In this document: in pieces, positions 6,014 to 13,107 of the stretch
Layout of the letters: each line of letters starts with the position of its first letter
How positions within the stretch are numbered: the first letter of the stretch is position 1
Origin: an uncultured Oscillospiraceae bacterium
GTDB lineage: Bacteria; Bacillota; Clostridia; Oscillospirales; Acutalibacteraceae
Direction: 5' to 3'
Length of the DNA: 23,207 bases
Assembly (NCBI GenBank): GCA_900549055.1
Contig: URNB01000023.1
Location: 1 to 23,207 of the forward strand
The notes under the pieces: generated by a model
The model's input: only the letters and a program-made list of their open reading frames with translations
What the model was told of the DNA's origin: nothing
Database searches by the model: none
Translations under genes and position numbers: made by a program

Positions 6014-7190
6014 ATTGCTTCTTCCCTTCTTGTAAATCCTTCCAAACAGGCGACATTGAACGCAAATATTCAACCACCTGCGGAACTTCCTTTATAATAT
6101 GCTCCGCTTCCGCCTCGGTATTGTATTCCGAAAGCGAAATTCTGAGCGACCCGTGCGCTACCTCGTGCGGCAGCCCAAGCGCCAGCAAAACATGGCTCGG
6201 GTCAAGCGAGCCCGATGTGCAGGCAGAGCCTGACGATGCGGAAATACCCCTGTCGTCAAGCAGCAGCAAGAGCGATTCGCCCTCAATTCCCTCAAAGCAC
6301 ATATTAAGCGTGCCCGCAAGCCCTCTGCTTATATCGCCGTTTATTTTTGAATGAGGAATATGCGACAGCCCCTCGGCTATTTTATCACGCAGAGCTTTTA
6401 CATATTCAAAGTTTTCATCAAGATTTTCGGTTGCGTATTTCAGTGCCGCCGCCATACCCACTATTGCGGGAACATTCTCTGTTCCTGCGCGTTTGCCGCG
6501 CTCCTGCGCGCCGCCCTCAATAAGAGTATACAGCTTAATACCCTTTTTGGCGTAAAGTACGCCCGCGCCTTTCGGTCCGTGGAATTTATGCGCCGAAAGT
6601 GAAAGCATATCAATATTCTGCTCTTTAACGTCTATTTTAATATGCCCTGCCGCCTGCACCGCGTCTGTGTGGAAAAGCACGCCTTTTTTATGACATACCT
6701 CGCCTATTTCGCGAATAGGCTGAACAGTGCCTATTTCGTTGTTTGCAAACATTATGGTGACAAGCGCCGTGTCTTTCCTTATTGCGTTTTCAAGCTCATC
6801 AACACGCACAAAGCCGTCCGAATGAACGGGTAATAAAGTTACCTCAAAGCCCTGCTTTTCGAGCTTTTCAAGCGTGTGTAAAACGGCGTGATGCTCAAAA
6901 GCAGAGGATATTATGTGCTTTTTACCCTTTGCCGCGCCCAAATACGCACCGGTGAGTATAGCCTGATTATCAGCCTCACTCCCGCCCGAGGTAAATGTAA
7001 TTTCTTTCATATCGCAATTAAGGCATTTTGCAACCGTTTCACGGGCGGAACACAAAGCCTCCTGCGATAACTGACCTAACGTATAAAGGCTTGACGGGTT
7101 GCCGTAAAGCTCCTTAAAATACGGAGCCATAGCGTCAAAAGCCGTATCGCTTATTCTGGTTGTTGCGGCGTTATCCGCGTAAACTTTCAT
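6000..7190 (-). CDS. nifS: Cysteine desulfurase, NifS/IscS type
   Basis: PLP enzyme that removes sulfur from cysteine, giving alanine and an enzyme persulfide that is passed to the IscU scaffold. This is the sulfur source for iron-sulfur clusters and possibly for tRNA thiolation. Residues seen are the N-terminal YADNAATT, the cofactor-contacting EHHAV (99-103), the PLP lysine Lys202 in LSAHKFHGPKG, RAGTENV (234-240), and the catalytic Cys324 in SSGSACTSGSLDPSHVL on the mobile loop. The 396-aa length is normal. A sigma-A promoter lies about 35-60 bases upstream and is overlapped by a palindrome that may bind the Rrf2-family regulator encoded upstream. It overlaps iscU by 14 bases. In this clade the gene may be called nifS or iscS; the sequence does not decide between these names. 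Confidence 0.96.
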   Translation of the reverse strand: MKVYADNAATTRISDTAFDAMAPYFKELYGNPSSLYTLGQLSQEALCSARETVAKCLNCDMKEITFTSGGSEADNQAILTGAYLGAAKGKKHIISSAFEHHAVLHTLEKLEKQGFEVTLLPVHSDGFVRVDELENAIRKDTALVTIMFANNEIGTVQPIREIGEVCHKKGVLFHTDAVQAAGHIKIDVKEQNIDMLSLSAHKFHGPKGAGVLYAKKGIKLYTLIEGGAQERGKRAGTENVPAIVGMAAALKYATENLDENFEYVKALRDKIAEGLSHIPHSKINGDISRGLAGTLNMCFEGIEGESLLLLLDDRGISASSGSACTSGSLDPSHVLLALGLPHEVAHGSLRISLSEYNTEAEAEHIIKEVPQVVEYLRSMSPVWKDLQEGKKQYVIQ

Positions 7191-7223
7191 TTATCGCTCA
7201 CTTCCCTTTTTCTTTGTGACTTT

Positions 7224-7252
7224 ATTCTAACATATAATCCCTACAAAGTCAA
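7224..7252 (-). promoter_or_regulatory. Sigma-A promoter of nifS-iscU
   Basis: On the minus strand, -35 TTGACT (7247-7252) and -10 TAGAAT (7224-7229) are spaced by 17 bases, about 34 bases upstream of the nifS ATG. Confidence 0.85.
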
Positions 7253-7259
7253 TAGGAAT
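7237..7259 (-). promoter_or_regulatory. Candidate Rrf2/IscR operator overlapping the nifS -35
   Basis: On the minus strand, ATTCCTA and TAGGGAT form an imperfect palindrome (six of seven bases match) separated by nine bases that contain most of the -35 hexamer. Position and symmetry suit a repressor site for the dimeric Rrf2 protein encoded 250 bases upstream. The binding is inferred. Confidence 0.5.
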
Positions 7260-7277
7260 TTAAAAAACAATAATTTA

Positions 7278-7444
7278 TAATGCGGAATTCGGAATGCGTA
7301 ATGCGGAATTAATAAAGTTACAGCCTGTTGCTATCTTCATAATCGGTAGTAACAGGCTGTTTTTAATAGTCTTATTGTAAAATCTCTGTTTTTTGCTGAA
7401 ATATCGTTTTCTATTCCGCATTACGCATTCCGAATTCCGCATTA
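7278..7444. repeat. 167-bp MITE-like element with 32-bp perfect terminal inverted repeats
   Basis: The arm at 7278-7309 (begins TAATGCGGAATTCGG) is the exact reverse complement of the arm at 7413-7444 (ends GAATTCCGCATTA). The arms themselves are built from the short units GCGGAATT and GGAATGCG. The interior holds no gene but has a long hairpin (7320-7360). The TA at both outer ends fits the TA target preference of IS630/Tc1-mariner-type elements, but TA is self-complementary, so this is weak support. The element ends six bases from the iscR stop. A short related fragment recurs at 17860-17877. It is probably non-autonomous and mobilised in trans, if mobile at all. Confidence 0.75.
7320..7365 (+). 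terminator. Terminator-like hairpin inside the inverted-repeat element
   Basis: ACAGCCTGTTGCTA (7320-7333) pairs with TAGTAACAGGCTGT (7347-7360), 14 pairs with one G·U when read as plus-strand RNA, followed by TTTTT. Read on the minus strand it has an A·C mismatch and no clean T-run. It therefore fits a plus-strand terminator or structured RNA, although no plus-strand gene precedes it. Confidence 0.5.
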
Positions 7445-7450
7445 AATATG

Positions 7451-7858
7451 TTATTCTTTTGAAATCAGGTCGGAAAGTGATACGCTGTCAAGATAATCGT
7501 ATATAAGTTTATCGAGCTTTTGCCACACGGGCAACGACGGGCAAAGCCCCGAGCGCTTGCACTCCTCGCCCTTTGTAAGGCAGGCGCAGTTTACGGGAAC
7601 AAGCCCGCCCTCGGTCACCTCTAATATTTCGCGGGCGGTGTATTCCTCGGGCTTGCGGTTCAGCCTGTAGCCGCCGCTTTTGCCGCGCTGACTTTCAATA
7701 AGCCCCGCACGAGAGAGAGCCGACACAATAGCCTCTAAATATTTAAGTGAAATTTCCTGCCGCTTTGCTATGTCGGAAAGCGGAACAGTCTCGCCTATAT
7801 GCTCGGCAAGGTCCGCCATAACCCGCATAGCGTAGCGCCCTTTTGTTGAAATCATCAT
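7451..7858 (-). CDS. iscR: Rrf2-family transcriptional regulator, IscR-like
   Basis: A winged helix-turn-helix DNA-binding protein of the Rrf2 family, probably sensing iron-sulfur cluster status and controlling the nifS-iscU genes that follow. The N-terminus ISTKGRYAMRVMADLAEH (3-20) is typical. The recognition helix region is LSDIAKRQEISLKYLEAIVS, and the wing contains RGKSGGYRLNR (58-68). In the segment where IscR binds its cluster there are four cysteines: Cys91, Cys93, Cys100 and Cys106. Three could ligate a [2Fe-2S] cluster, which favours IscR over the cysteine-metabolism regulator CymR. The protein is 135 aa, slightly short for the family. Two ATG codons lie side by side at 7858 and 7855, with AAGGAA upstream. 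The gap to the phosphodiesterase gene is 12 bases, so it is probably the last gene of the uppP-yfcE-iscR run. Confidence 0.9.
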   Translation of the reverse strand: MMISTKGRYAMRVMADLAEHIGETVPLSDIAKRQEISLKYLEAIVSALSRAGLIESQRGKSGGYRLNRKPEEYTAREILEVTEGGLVPVNCACLTKGEECKRSGLCPSLPVWQKLDKLIYDYLDSVSLSDLISKE

Positions 7859-7870
7859 ATTACATTTTCC

Positions 7871-8407
7871 TTACGGAGTGTATATTTCCCCGTTTTCAAG
7901 CCTTTTCCAAAGAAATTCGCCGTTTTCAAGCGTCATATACCCGTGCGGGCTTTGCTCTTTGGGTATGGAAACAGAGCCGGGGTTTAAATATCTGAAACTG
8001 CCCATATCCTTATCCGCCGGAATATGCGTATGCCCGTTTAAAAGTATATCTCCCTTACATAACGGCGGCGGATTATCGCAATTAAACTTATGCCCGTGCG
8101 TCGCGTAAATTACGCGGTCGCCAAGCGGAAGTACCGCATAATCGGCAAGAATCGGGAAATTCAAAACCATTTGGTCTACCTCTGTATCGCAGTTACCGCG
8201 AACGCAGAAAAGCTTTTCCTTTAATGGGTTCAGCATTGCAATAACCTCTTTCGGCGCGTAATCGCGCGGCAGGTCGTTGCGCGGACCGTGGTAAAGAATA
8301 TCCCCGAGCAGGAAAAGCCTGTCGGCTTTTTCCCGCTCTAAAGCTTCAAGCAGCATCCGGCAATAATACGCCGAGCCGTGAATATCAGATGCAATAAGTA
8401 TTTTCAT
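7871..8407 (-). CDS. yfcE: YfcE/MJ0936-type metallophosphoesterase
   Basis: A small calcineurin-like phosphoesterase using two metal ions. E. coli YfcE acts in vitro on phosphodiester model substrates; the physiological substrate is not known. All metal and active-site motifs are present in order: SDIHG (7-11), GDILYHGPRN (35-44), GNCD (71-74), THGHK (103-107) and GHTHIP (125-130), followed by NPGSVSIPK. Length is 178 aa against about 184 for E. coli YfcE, so it is complete and without extra domains. It sits four bases downstream of uppP and 12 bases upstream of iscR, so it shares their transcript. Nothing in the context narrows its substrate. Confidence 0.92.
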   Translation of the reverse strand: MKILIASDIHGSAYYCRMLLEALEREKADRLFLLGDILYHGPRNDLPRDYAPKEVIAMLNPLKEKLFCVRGNCDTEVDQMVLNFPILADYAVLPLGDRVIYATHGHKFNCDNPPPLCKGDILLNGHTHIPADKDMGSFRYLNPGSVSIPKEQSPHGYMTLENGEFLWKRLENGEIYTP

Positions 8408-8411
8408 AAAA

Positions 8412-9257
8412 TCAACCCGCTATAAGAAAATATGCTATAACTATTACGCCGAGCGCTATGCGGTAATAACCGAACAGCGAAAAATCGTGGCGGCGAACAT
8501 AGCTGATAAGGAATTTTATTGCAATAACCGACACAATAAACGAGGTGAGCGTTCCCACAGCCAAAACGGCAAGCTCCATGCCTGTAAAGGTAAAGCCGAA
8601 TTTTAAAAGCTTTATAAGGCTTGCGCCGAACATAACGGGAACTGCAAGAAAGAAGCTGAACTCAGCCCCCGCAACGCGCGAAACGCCGAGAATCATAGCG
8701 CCCAAAATGGTTGAGCCGCTGCGCGAGGTGCCCGGAATTAAGGAAAGTGCCTGAAAGCAGCCTATTAAAAGCGCGGTTTTATAGGAAAGCTCGGGTATGC
8801 CGGTTACTTTCGGTTTGCGGCTTTTGTTTATTTTTTCTATTACGATAAACAAAACACCGTAAGCTATAAGTGCGGCGGAAACCACCTGCCAATTGTGGAA
8901 ATGCTTTTCAAAATAATTATCAAACGGAATACCGACGATTGCCGCCGGCAGCATTGCCGCAATTACCTTGAACCACATATCCATAACGTCCTTTTTAATT
9001 AAGCCGTTACCCTTTGTTATGTAATTATAGCCCTTAGCTTTATCGGCGGTAAAGGGCCACATTTTGTTCCAGAAAATAACCACCACGGCGAGTATTGCAC
9101 CGAGCTGAATAACAACGTTGAACATCTCCATAAATTCATCCGTCATTCCGAGCTTTATAAACTCATCGGCAATAATAAGATGTCCCGTGCTGCTTATAGG
9201 CAGCCACTCGGTAATACCCTCAATAATTCCTAAAATAATCGACTTAATAATATCCAT
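8412..9257 (-). CDS. uppP: Undecaprenyl-diphosphatase
   Basis: Integral membrane phosphatase that converts undecaprenyl diphosphate to the monophosphate carrier, recycling the lipid used for peptidoglycan and other wall polymers. It can also confer bacitracin tolerance when abundant. The two conserved active-site segments are clear: EGITEWLPISSTGHL (13-27) and PGTSRSGSTILG (175-186). Several hydrophobic segments follow, including ILAVVVIFW, VVSAALIAYGVLFIVI and the C-terminal GYYRIALGVIVIAYFLIA, consistent with the multi-pass BacA/UppP fold. Length is 281 aa, near normal. A GGGGGAA ribosome-binding site precedes the start. It begins 32 bases after the glgA stop with no terminator between, so it may receive read-through from the glycogen operon. 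Confidence 0.96.
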   Translation of the reverse strand: MDIIKSIILGIIEGITEWLPISSTGHLIIADEFIKLGMTDEFMEMFNVVIQLGAILAVVVIFWNKMWPFTADKAKGYNYITKGNGLIKKDVMDMWFKVIAAMLPAAIVGIPFDNYFEKHFHNWQVVSAALIAYGVLFIVIEKINKSRKPKVTGIPELSYKTALLIGCFQALSLIPGTSRSGSTILGAMILGVSRVAGAEFSFFLAVPVMFGASLIKLLKFGFTFTGMELAVLAVGTLTSFIVSVIAIKFLISYVRRHDFSLFGYYRIALGVIVIAYFLIAG

Positions 9258-9289
9258 AATTCCCCCAAAGCACCGGTTATAATATCAGT

Positions 9290-10708
9290 TCACTTGCCCG
9301 CAAGCTCCTTATATAACCTGATATACGCATTTGCGGAAACGCCCCAGCTGTTATCGCACCACATACCTCTTTTACGCAGGATATCCCATCCCGCCTTATC
9401 ATCGTAGCCTGCAAGTGCGCGCCAGACAGTGTTTTCCATATCGTGCGCGTTATAGTTTTTAAAGGTAAAGCCGTTGCCCTCGCCGTTGCCGCTGTCGGAT
9501 ACGGTATCGTTAAGCCCGCCCGTTTCCCGCACAATCGGCACCGTGCCGTAGCGAAGCGCAACCATTTGCGCAAGTCCGCACGGCTCTGTTTGGCTGGGCA
9601 TCAGGAACATATCGGCACCCGCATATATTTTATGCGCAAGCTGCGGGTTAAAGCCCAATTTCAGCGCGACCTTATCGGGGTGATTTTGCGCGGCGTTATG
9701 GAAAAATGTTTCAAATTCCCACTCGCCGGAGCCTAAAATGACGAATTTCAGATCCGCCTTTAAAAGCTCCTCGAAAACGCACTTAACAAGGTCAAGCCCC
9801 TTGTGCTTTACAAGGCGCGTTACAATGCCTATAACGGGCGCGTCGGTTTCGGGTAAGCCCATTTCCTTTAAAAGCATTTTCTTATTATAAGCTTTATTTT
9901 TTAAATCGTCAACAGAATATTTTTTATAAATCAAATTATCTGTCTCGGGGTTGTAAACATCATAATCAATTCCGTTTACAATGCCCGTAAGCTTATAGGT
10001 AAACTGCTTTAAAATATTATCAAGCCCGTTTGAATAGTAAGGCTCTAATATTTCGCGCGCATAGGTGGGAGATACGGTGGTAACCTTATCGGCGCACTGT
10101 ATTGCGCCCTTCATAAGATTAACACAGCCGTCGTACTCAACAAGGCTTTCCGATTCATACGGCAGCCCCAAAACATCGCCCGTAAGCTCGTGACCGTACT
10201 TGCCCTGGTACTGTATGTTGTGAATTGTGAAAACGGTTTTGATATTGCGGTATATATCGTTATCGCGGTATATCGTATCAAGATATACCGGAACCATAGC
10301 CGTCTGCCAGTCGTTACAATGTATAATATCGGGCGTAAAGCCTATGTGGGGTATAATATCAAGCACCGCGCGGGAGAAGAACGCAAAGCGCTCGGCGTCG
10401 TCGTAATGCCCGTAAAGTCCGTCGCGCTTGAAATAATACTGATTATCTATAAAATAATAAATAACGCCGTCCATATGGGCTTCGAATATTCCGCAATACT
10501 GCCGCCGCCACGCAACAGAAACGGTTATACTGCAGATAAAGCTCATTTTTTCGCGCAGCTCATCCGGAATGCAGCTGTAAAGCGGCATAACAATGCGGCA
10601 GCCCACAAGCCTTTTTCTGAGCGCCTTGGGCAGCGCGCCCGCAACATCGGCAAGACCGCCTGACATTGCAAATGGATAAGCCTCGCTCGAAGCAAATAAT
10701 ACTTTCAT
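9290..10708 (-). CDS. glgA: Glycogen synthase (ADP-glucose type)
   Basis: Transfers glucose from ADP-glucose to the non-reducing end of alpha-1,4-glucan. It is a GT5 glycosyltransferase with two Rossmann-like domains. Visible motifs are SGGLADVAGALPKAL (16-30), HCNDWQTA (130-137), VFTIHNIQYQG (159-169), the hinge segment NGIDYDVYNP (245-254), TRLVKHKGLDLV (297-308, with Arg298 and Lys303 at the nucleotide-sugar site), and EPCGLAQMVALRYG (375-388) with Glu375 in the catalytic position. The N-terminal loop reads AMSGGL where the classical enzyme has KTGGL, so the usual lysine is a methionine. Length 472 aa is normal. It is the last gene of glgBCDA, with a 20-base gap after glgD and an AGGAGA ribosome-binding site. 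Confidence 0.96.
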   Translation of the reverse strand: MKVLFASSEAYPFAMSGGLADVAGALPKALRKRLVGCRIVMPLYSCIPDELREKMSFICSITVSVAWRRQYCGIFEAHMDGVIYYFIDNQYYFKRDGLYGHYDDAERFAFFSRAVLDIIPHIGFTPDIIHCNDWQTAMVPVYLDTIYRDNDIYRNIKTVFTIHNIQYQGKYGHELTGDVLGLPYESESLVEYDGCVNLMKGAIQCADKVTTVSPTYAREILEPYYSNGLDNILKQFTYKLTGIVNGIDYDVYNPETDNLIYKKYSVDDLKNKAYNKKMLLKEMGLPETDAPVIGIVTRLVKHKGLDLVKCVFEELLKADLKFVILGSGEWEFETFFHNAAQNHPDKVALKLGFNPQLAHKIYAGADMFLMPSQTEPCGLAQMVALRYGTVPIVRETGGLNDTVSDSGNGEGNGFTFKNYNAHDMENTVWRALAGYDDKAGWDILRKRGMWCDNSWGVSANAYIRLYKELAGK

Positions 10709-10728
10709 TTCTTTCTCCTATCCGCCGT

Positions 10729-11847
10729 TTAAAGCACTTGATTTTTCTTTATAAAGAAGCTTTTGGCGGCAGTGCCTTTCAGCACCATTCCCGCCCCTAC
10801 CGACGCGTTTTTATCGGCAATAACATTCACAAGCTGCGCGCCCTCGCCTACCGCGGTTTCCTGCATTAAAATGCAGTTTTCCACAACCGCGTCCTTTTCG
10901 ACGGTAACGCCCCTGAAAACAATGCTGTTGCGCACGGTGCCGTTTATAACGCAGCCGTCGGCTATAAAGCAGTTGTTAACGACCGCCTTTGTGCCGTATC
11001 GGGTGGGCATATCGTCGCGGGTCTTTGTAAATATCGGCCGCTCCTTATTGAAAAGTATTGAGCGGACGTCCTTATTAAGCAGGTCCATACTCGCCTTATA
11101 ATAAGCCTCGGTGCTGTCAAGCACGGCGGCATATGCCTTGTGTTCGTAGCCGTAAATTTTAAGCTTGCCGACCTTTTTTGCCAAAACATCTCTTGCAAAG
11201 CTTATTTCGCCCTCATCGTGCGCATCGTTTATAAGTGTGAGCAGCAGCTCTCGCGGAATAATTATCAAGCCTATGCACATATCCGTTTCCTCTGCACAGT
11301 CAATATCAAAATTAAGCTTGTTTATTCTGCCGCCGCGCCCGATTTCGGGGAACATTGTATCGGCGCAGTTGACAGGCGGCTTTCCGCAGTGGTAAGCAAG
11401 AGTTACATCTGCGCCGTTTTCGATATGTTTATCAACCGCGGTGGAAATATCAATATTCGAGATAACATCCGCGTTGCATATTACTATATAGTCCGCCTTG
11501 CAGCGGTCTATATAATCCCGCGCGCCGTAAAGCGCGTCAACCGTGCCGTGGTAGCGTTTGACGCCGCTTGTAAGGTAGGGCGGCAAAAGATACAGTCCTC
11601 CGCTTTTGCGGTCTAAATCCCAGTAAACGCCGCTGCCGACATGGTCCATAAGCGAACGGTAATTTTCCTTTGTGATAATGCCTACGCTCGAAATGCCCGC
11701 GTTCACAAGGTTTGAAAGCGGGAAATCTATAAGGCGATAGCGCGCACCGAAGGGTACTGACGCCATTGAGCGCTTTGAAGTCAGCTTTTTAAGCAGCTCA
11801 TCGTTAATATTTGCGAAAACAAGTCCCGCAACTGCCGATGCTCTCAT
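10729..11847 (-). CDS. glgD: Glucose-1-phosphate adenylyltransferase, GlgD subunit
   Basis: Partner of GlgC in the two-subunit ADP-glucose pyrophosphorylase of Bacillota. GlgD is mostly non-catalytic on its own and raises the activity of GlgC. It shares FGARYRLIDFPLSN (33-46) and VGSGVYWDLDR (70-80) with GlgC. The N-terminal nucleotide loop GGxGxRL is absent: the region reads AGLVFANINDELL. The lysine-containing AKPAVP segment is replaced by SMASVP. The C-terminal part, from about residue 285, has the left-handed beta-helix hexapeptide repeats (for example NNCFIADGCVINGTV). At 372 aa it is normal for GlgD. Its ATG overlaps the glgC TGA (ATGA), and a strong AAGGAGGGGGAG site lies inside the end of glgC, so the two subunits are co-translated. 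Confidence 0.95.
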   Translation of the reverse strand: MRASAVAGLVFANINDELLKKLTSKRSMASVPFGARYRLIDFPLSNLVNAGISSVGIITKENYRSLMDHVGSGVYWDLDRKSGGLYLLPPYLTSGVKRYHGTVDALYGARDYIDRCKADYIVICNADVISNIDISTAVDKHIENGADVTLAYHCGKPPVNCADTMFPEIGRGGRINKLNFDIDCAEETDMCIGLIIIPRELLLTLINDAHDEGEISFARDVLAKKVGKLKIYGYEHKAYAAVLDSTEAYYKASMDLLNKDVRSILFNKERPIFTKTRDDMPTRYGTKAVVNNCFIADGCVINGTVRNSIVFRGVTVEKDAVVENCILMQETAVGEGAQLVNVIADKNASVGAGMVLKGTAAKSFFIKKNQVL

Positions 11848-13058
11848 ATTATCTCCCCCTCCTTAATATTTTCGGTAATCATTTTATCGGGGTTTACCAC
11901 GGCGTTTTTTCCGACCGCCAAATTATCGCCTATAACGGTGATTCCCCAATTCTCTGCGCCGACGACGGCAGGATCTGCGCCGACGACGGCGTTTTCCTCA
12001 ATTACCGCATTTTCCGCGATTATGGAGTAGCAAACCCTCGCGCCTTTTTTTATCACAGCGCCCGGCATTACAAGCGAATATTCAACCGTTGCGCCCTCTT
12101 CTACCGTAACATTTTCAAAAAGAATTGAATAGTCAAGCGTTCCGTAGACCTCACAGCCGTCGGTTATAAGTGAATTCTCCACCATAGCCGAATCGGAAAT
12201 ATACTGCGGCGGCATACCGGTGGTTCTTGAATAAATGCGCCAGTTCTGGTCGGCTAAATTAAGGTCGATCTTCGGATTTAACAAATCAAGATTTGCTTCC
12301 CACAGCGAATTTACCGTGCCTACGTCCTTCCAGTAATCGTCAAACCTGTATACACGCATATTTTCGCCTGCATTAAGCATTGCGGGAATGACATCCTTAC
12401 CGAAATCGTTTGATGAATCGGGCTTTTGCTCATCCTCTGTCAGATATTTTTTCAGCTTATCCCAGCTGAAAACATAAATACCCATAGATGCTAAATTGCT
12501 TTTAGGATTTTTCGGCTTTTCCTCGAATTCGTAAATAGTGCCGTCCTCGCGTGTATTCATGATTCCGAAACGCGAAGCCTCCTCGGTCGATACCTCAAGC
12601 ACGGCTATAGTGCAGGCGGCTTTGTTTTCGATATGCTCGTTTATCATTTTCGAGTAATCCATTTTGTAAATATGGTCGCCTGAAAGCACAAGCACTACCT
12701 CCGGGTCATAGCGCTCTATGAATTCAAGATTTTGATAAATGGCATTCGCGGTTCCCTTGTACCAGTTGCCGCCCTGCTGACCCTGATACGGCGGCAGAAT
12801 ATGTACTCCGCCGTTCGTGCGGTCAAGATCCCACGGCTTGCCCGAGCCCACATAATCGTTAAGCTCAAGCGGCTTGTACTGGGTAAGTATTCCAACCGTG
12901 TCAATTCCGGAATTTGCACAGTTTGAAAGCGGAAAATCAATTATGCGGTACTTTCCGCCATAGGGAACTGCGGGCTTGGCTATTTTAGCGGTAAGCACAC
13001 CTAACCGACTGCCCTGGCCGCCCGCCAAAAGCATTGCTACACATTTTTTGCTGTTCAA
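11844..13058 (-). CDS. glgC: Glucose-1-phosphate adenylyltransferase, GlgC subunit
   Basis: Catalytic subunit that makes ADP-glucose from glucose-1-phosphate and ATP, the committed step of glycogen synthesis. Motifs are LAGGQGSRLGVLT (11-23), AKPAVPYGGKYRIIDFPLSN (27-46), KGTANAIYQN (101-110), the catalytic Asp128 in LSGDHIYKMDY, the glucose-1-phosphate region EFEEKPKNP, and a C-terminal beta-helix of hexapeptide repeats. I start it at a TTG (13056-13058), giving 404 aa. A GAGGGAG site lies at the right distance before the TTG, and the protein then begins MNSKKCVAMLLAGG as in relatives. A GTG at 13076, six codons upstream, falls next to that ribosome-binding site and has none of its own. It lies 49 bases after glgB and overlaps glgD by four bases. 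Confidence 0.95.
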   Translation of the reverse strand: MNSKKCVAMLLAGGQGSRLGVLTAKIAKPAVPYGGKYRIIDFPLSNCANSGIDTVGILTQYKPLELNDYVGSGKPWDLDRTNGGVHILPPYQGQQGGNWYKGTANAIYQNLEFIERYDPEVVLVLSGDHIYKMDYSKMINEHIENKAACTIAVLEVSTEEASRFGIMNTREDGTIYEFEEKPKNPKSNLASMGIYVFSWDKLKKYLTEDEQKPDSSNDFGKDVIPAMLNAGENMRVYRFDDYWKDVGTVNSLWEANLDLLNPKIDLNLADQNWRIYSRTTGMPPQYISDSAMVENSLITDGCEVYGTLDYSILFENVTVEEGATVEYSLVMPGAVIKKGARVCYSIIAENAVIEENAVVGADPAVVGAENWGITVIGDNLAVGKNAVVNPDKMITENIKEGEII

Positions 13059-13107
13059 AGAATAACACTCCCTCACCGATAATATATAATTGAATTTTTA
13101 AAGCTTA

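Noticed and set aside
6014..6073. Longer IscU start at 6073
   Set aside because: The extra 20 residues match nothing in the family and lie entirely inside nifS. The MLYSEKVMDHF start has its own ribosome-binding site.
7278..7444. CRISPR-like or tandem repeat array
   Set aside because: There are only two long copies and they are inverted, not direct, with no spacer series and no cas genes.
11140..11616. Plus-strand frame of 158 aa opposite glgD
   Set aside because: It is a shadow of glgD, with no start signal and no recognisable motif.
10729..11847. Loss of the catalytic aspartate in GlgD
   Set aside because: A careful alignment with GlgC using the shared KGTA/HGTV segment puts GlgD Asp127 opposite GlgC Asp128, so the residue is kept. 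Only the N-terminal nucleotide loop is clearly lost.
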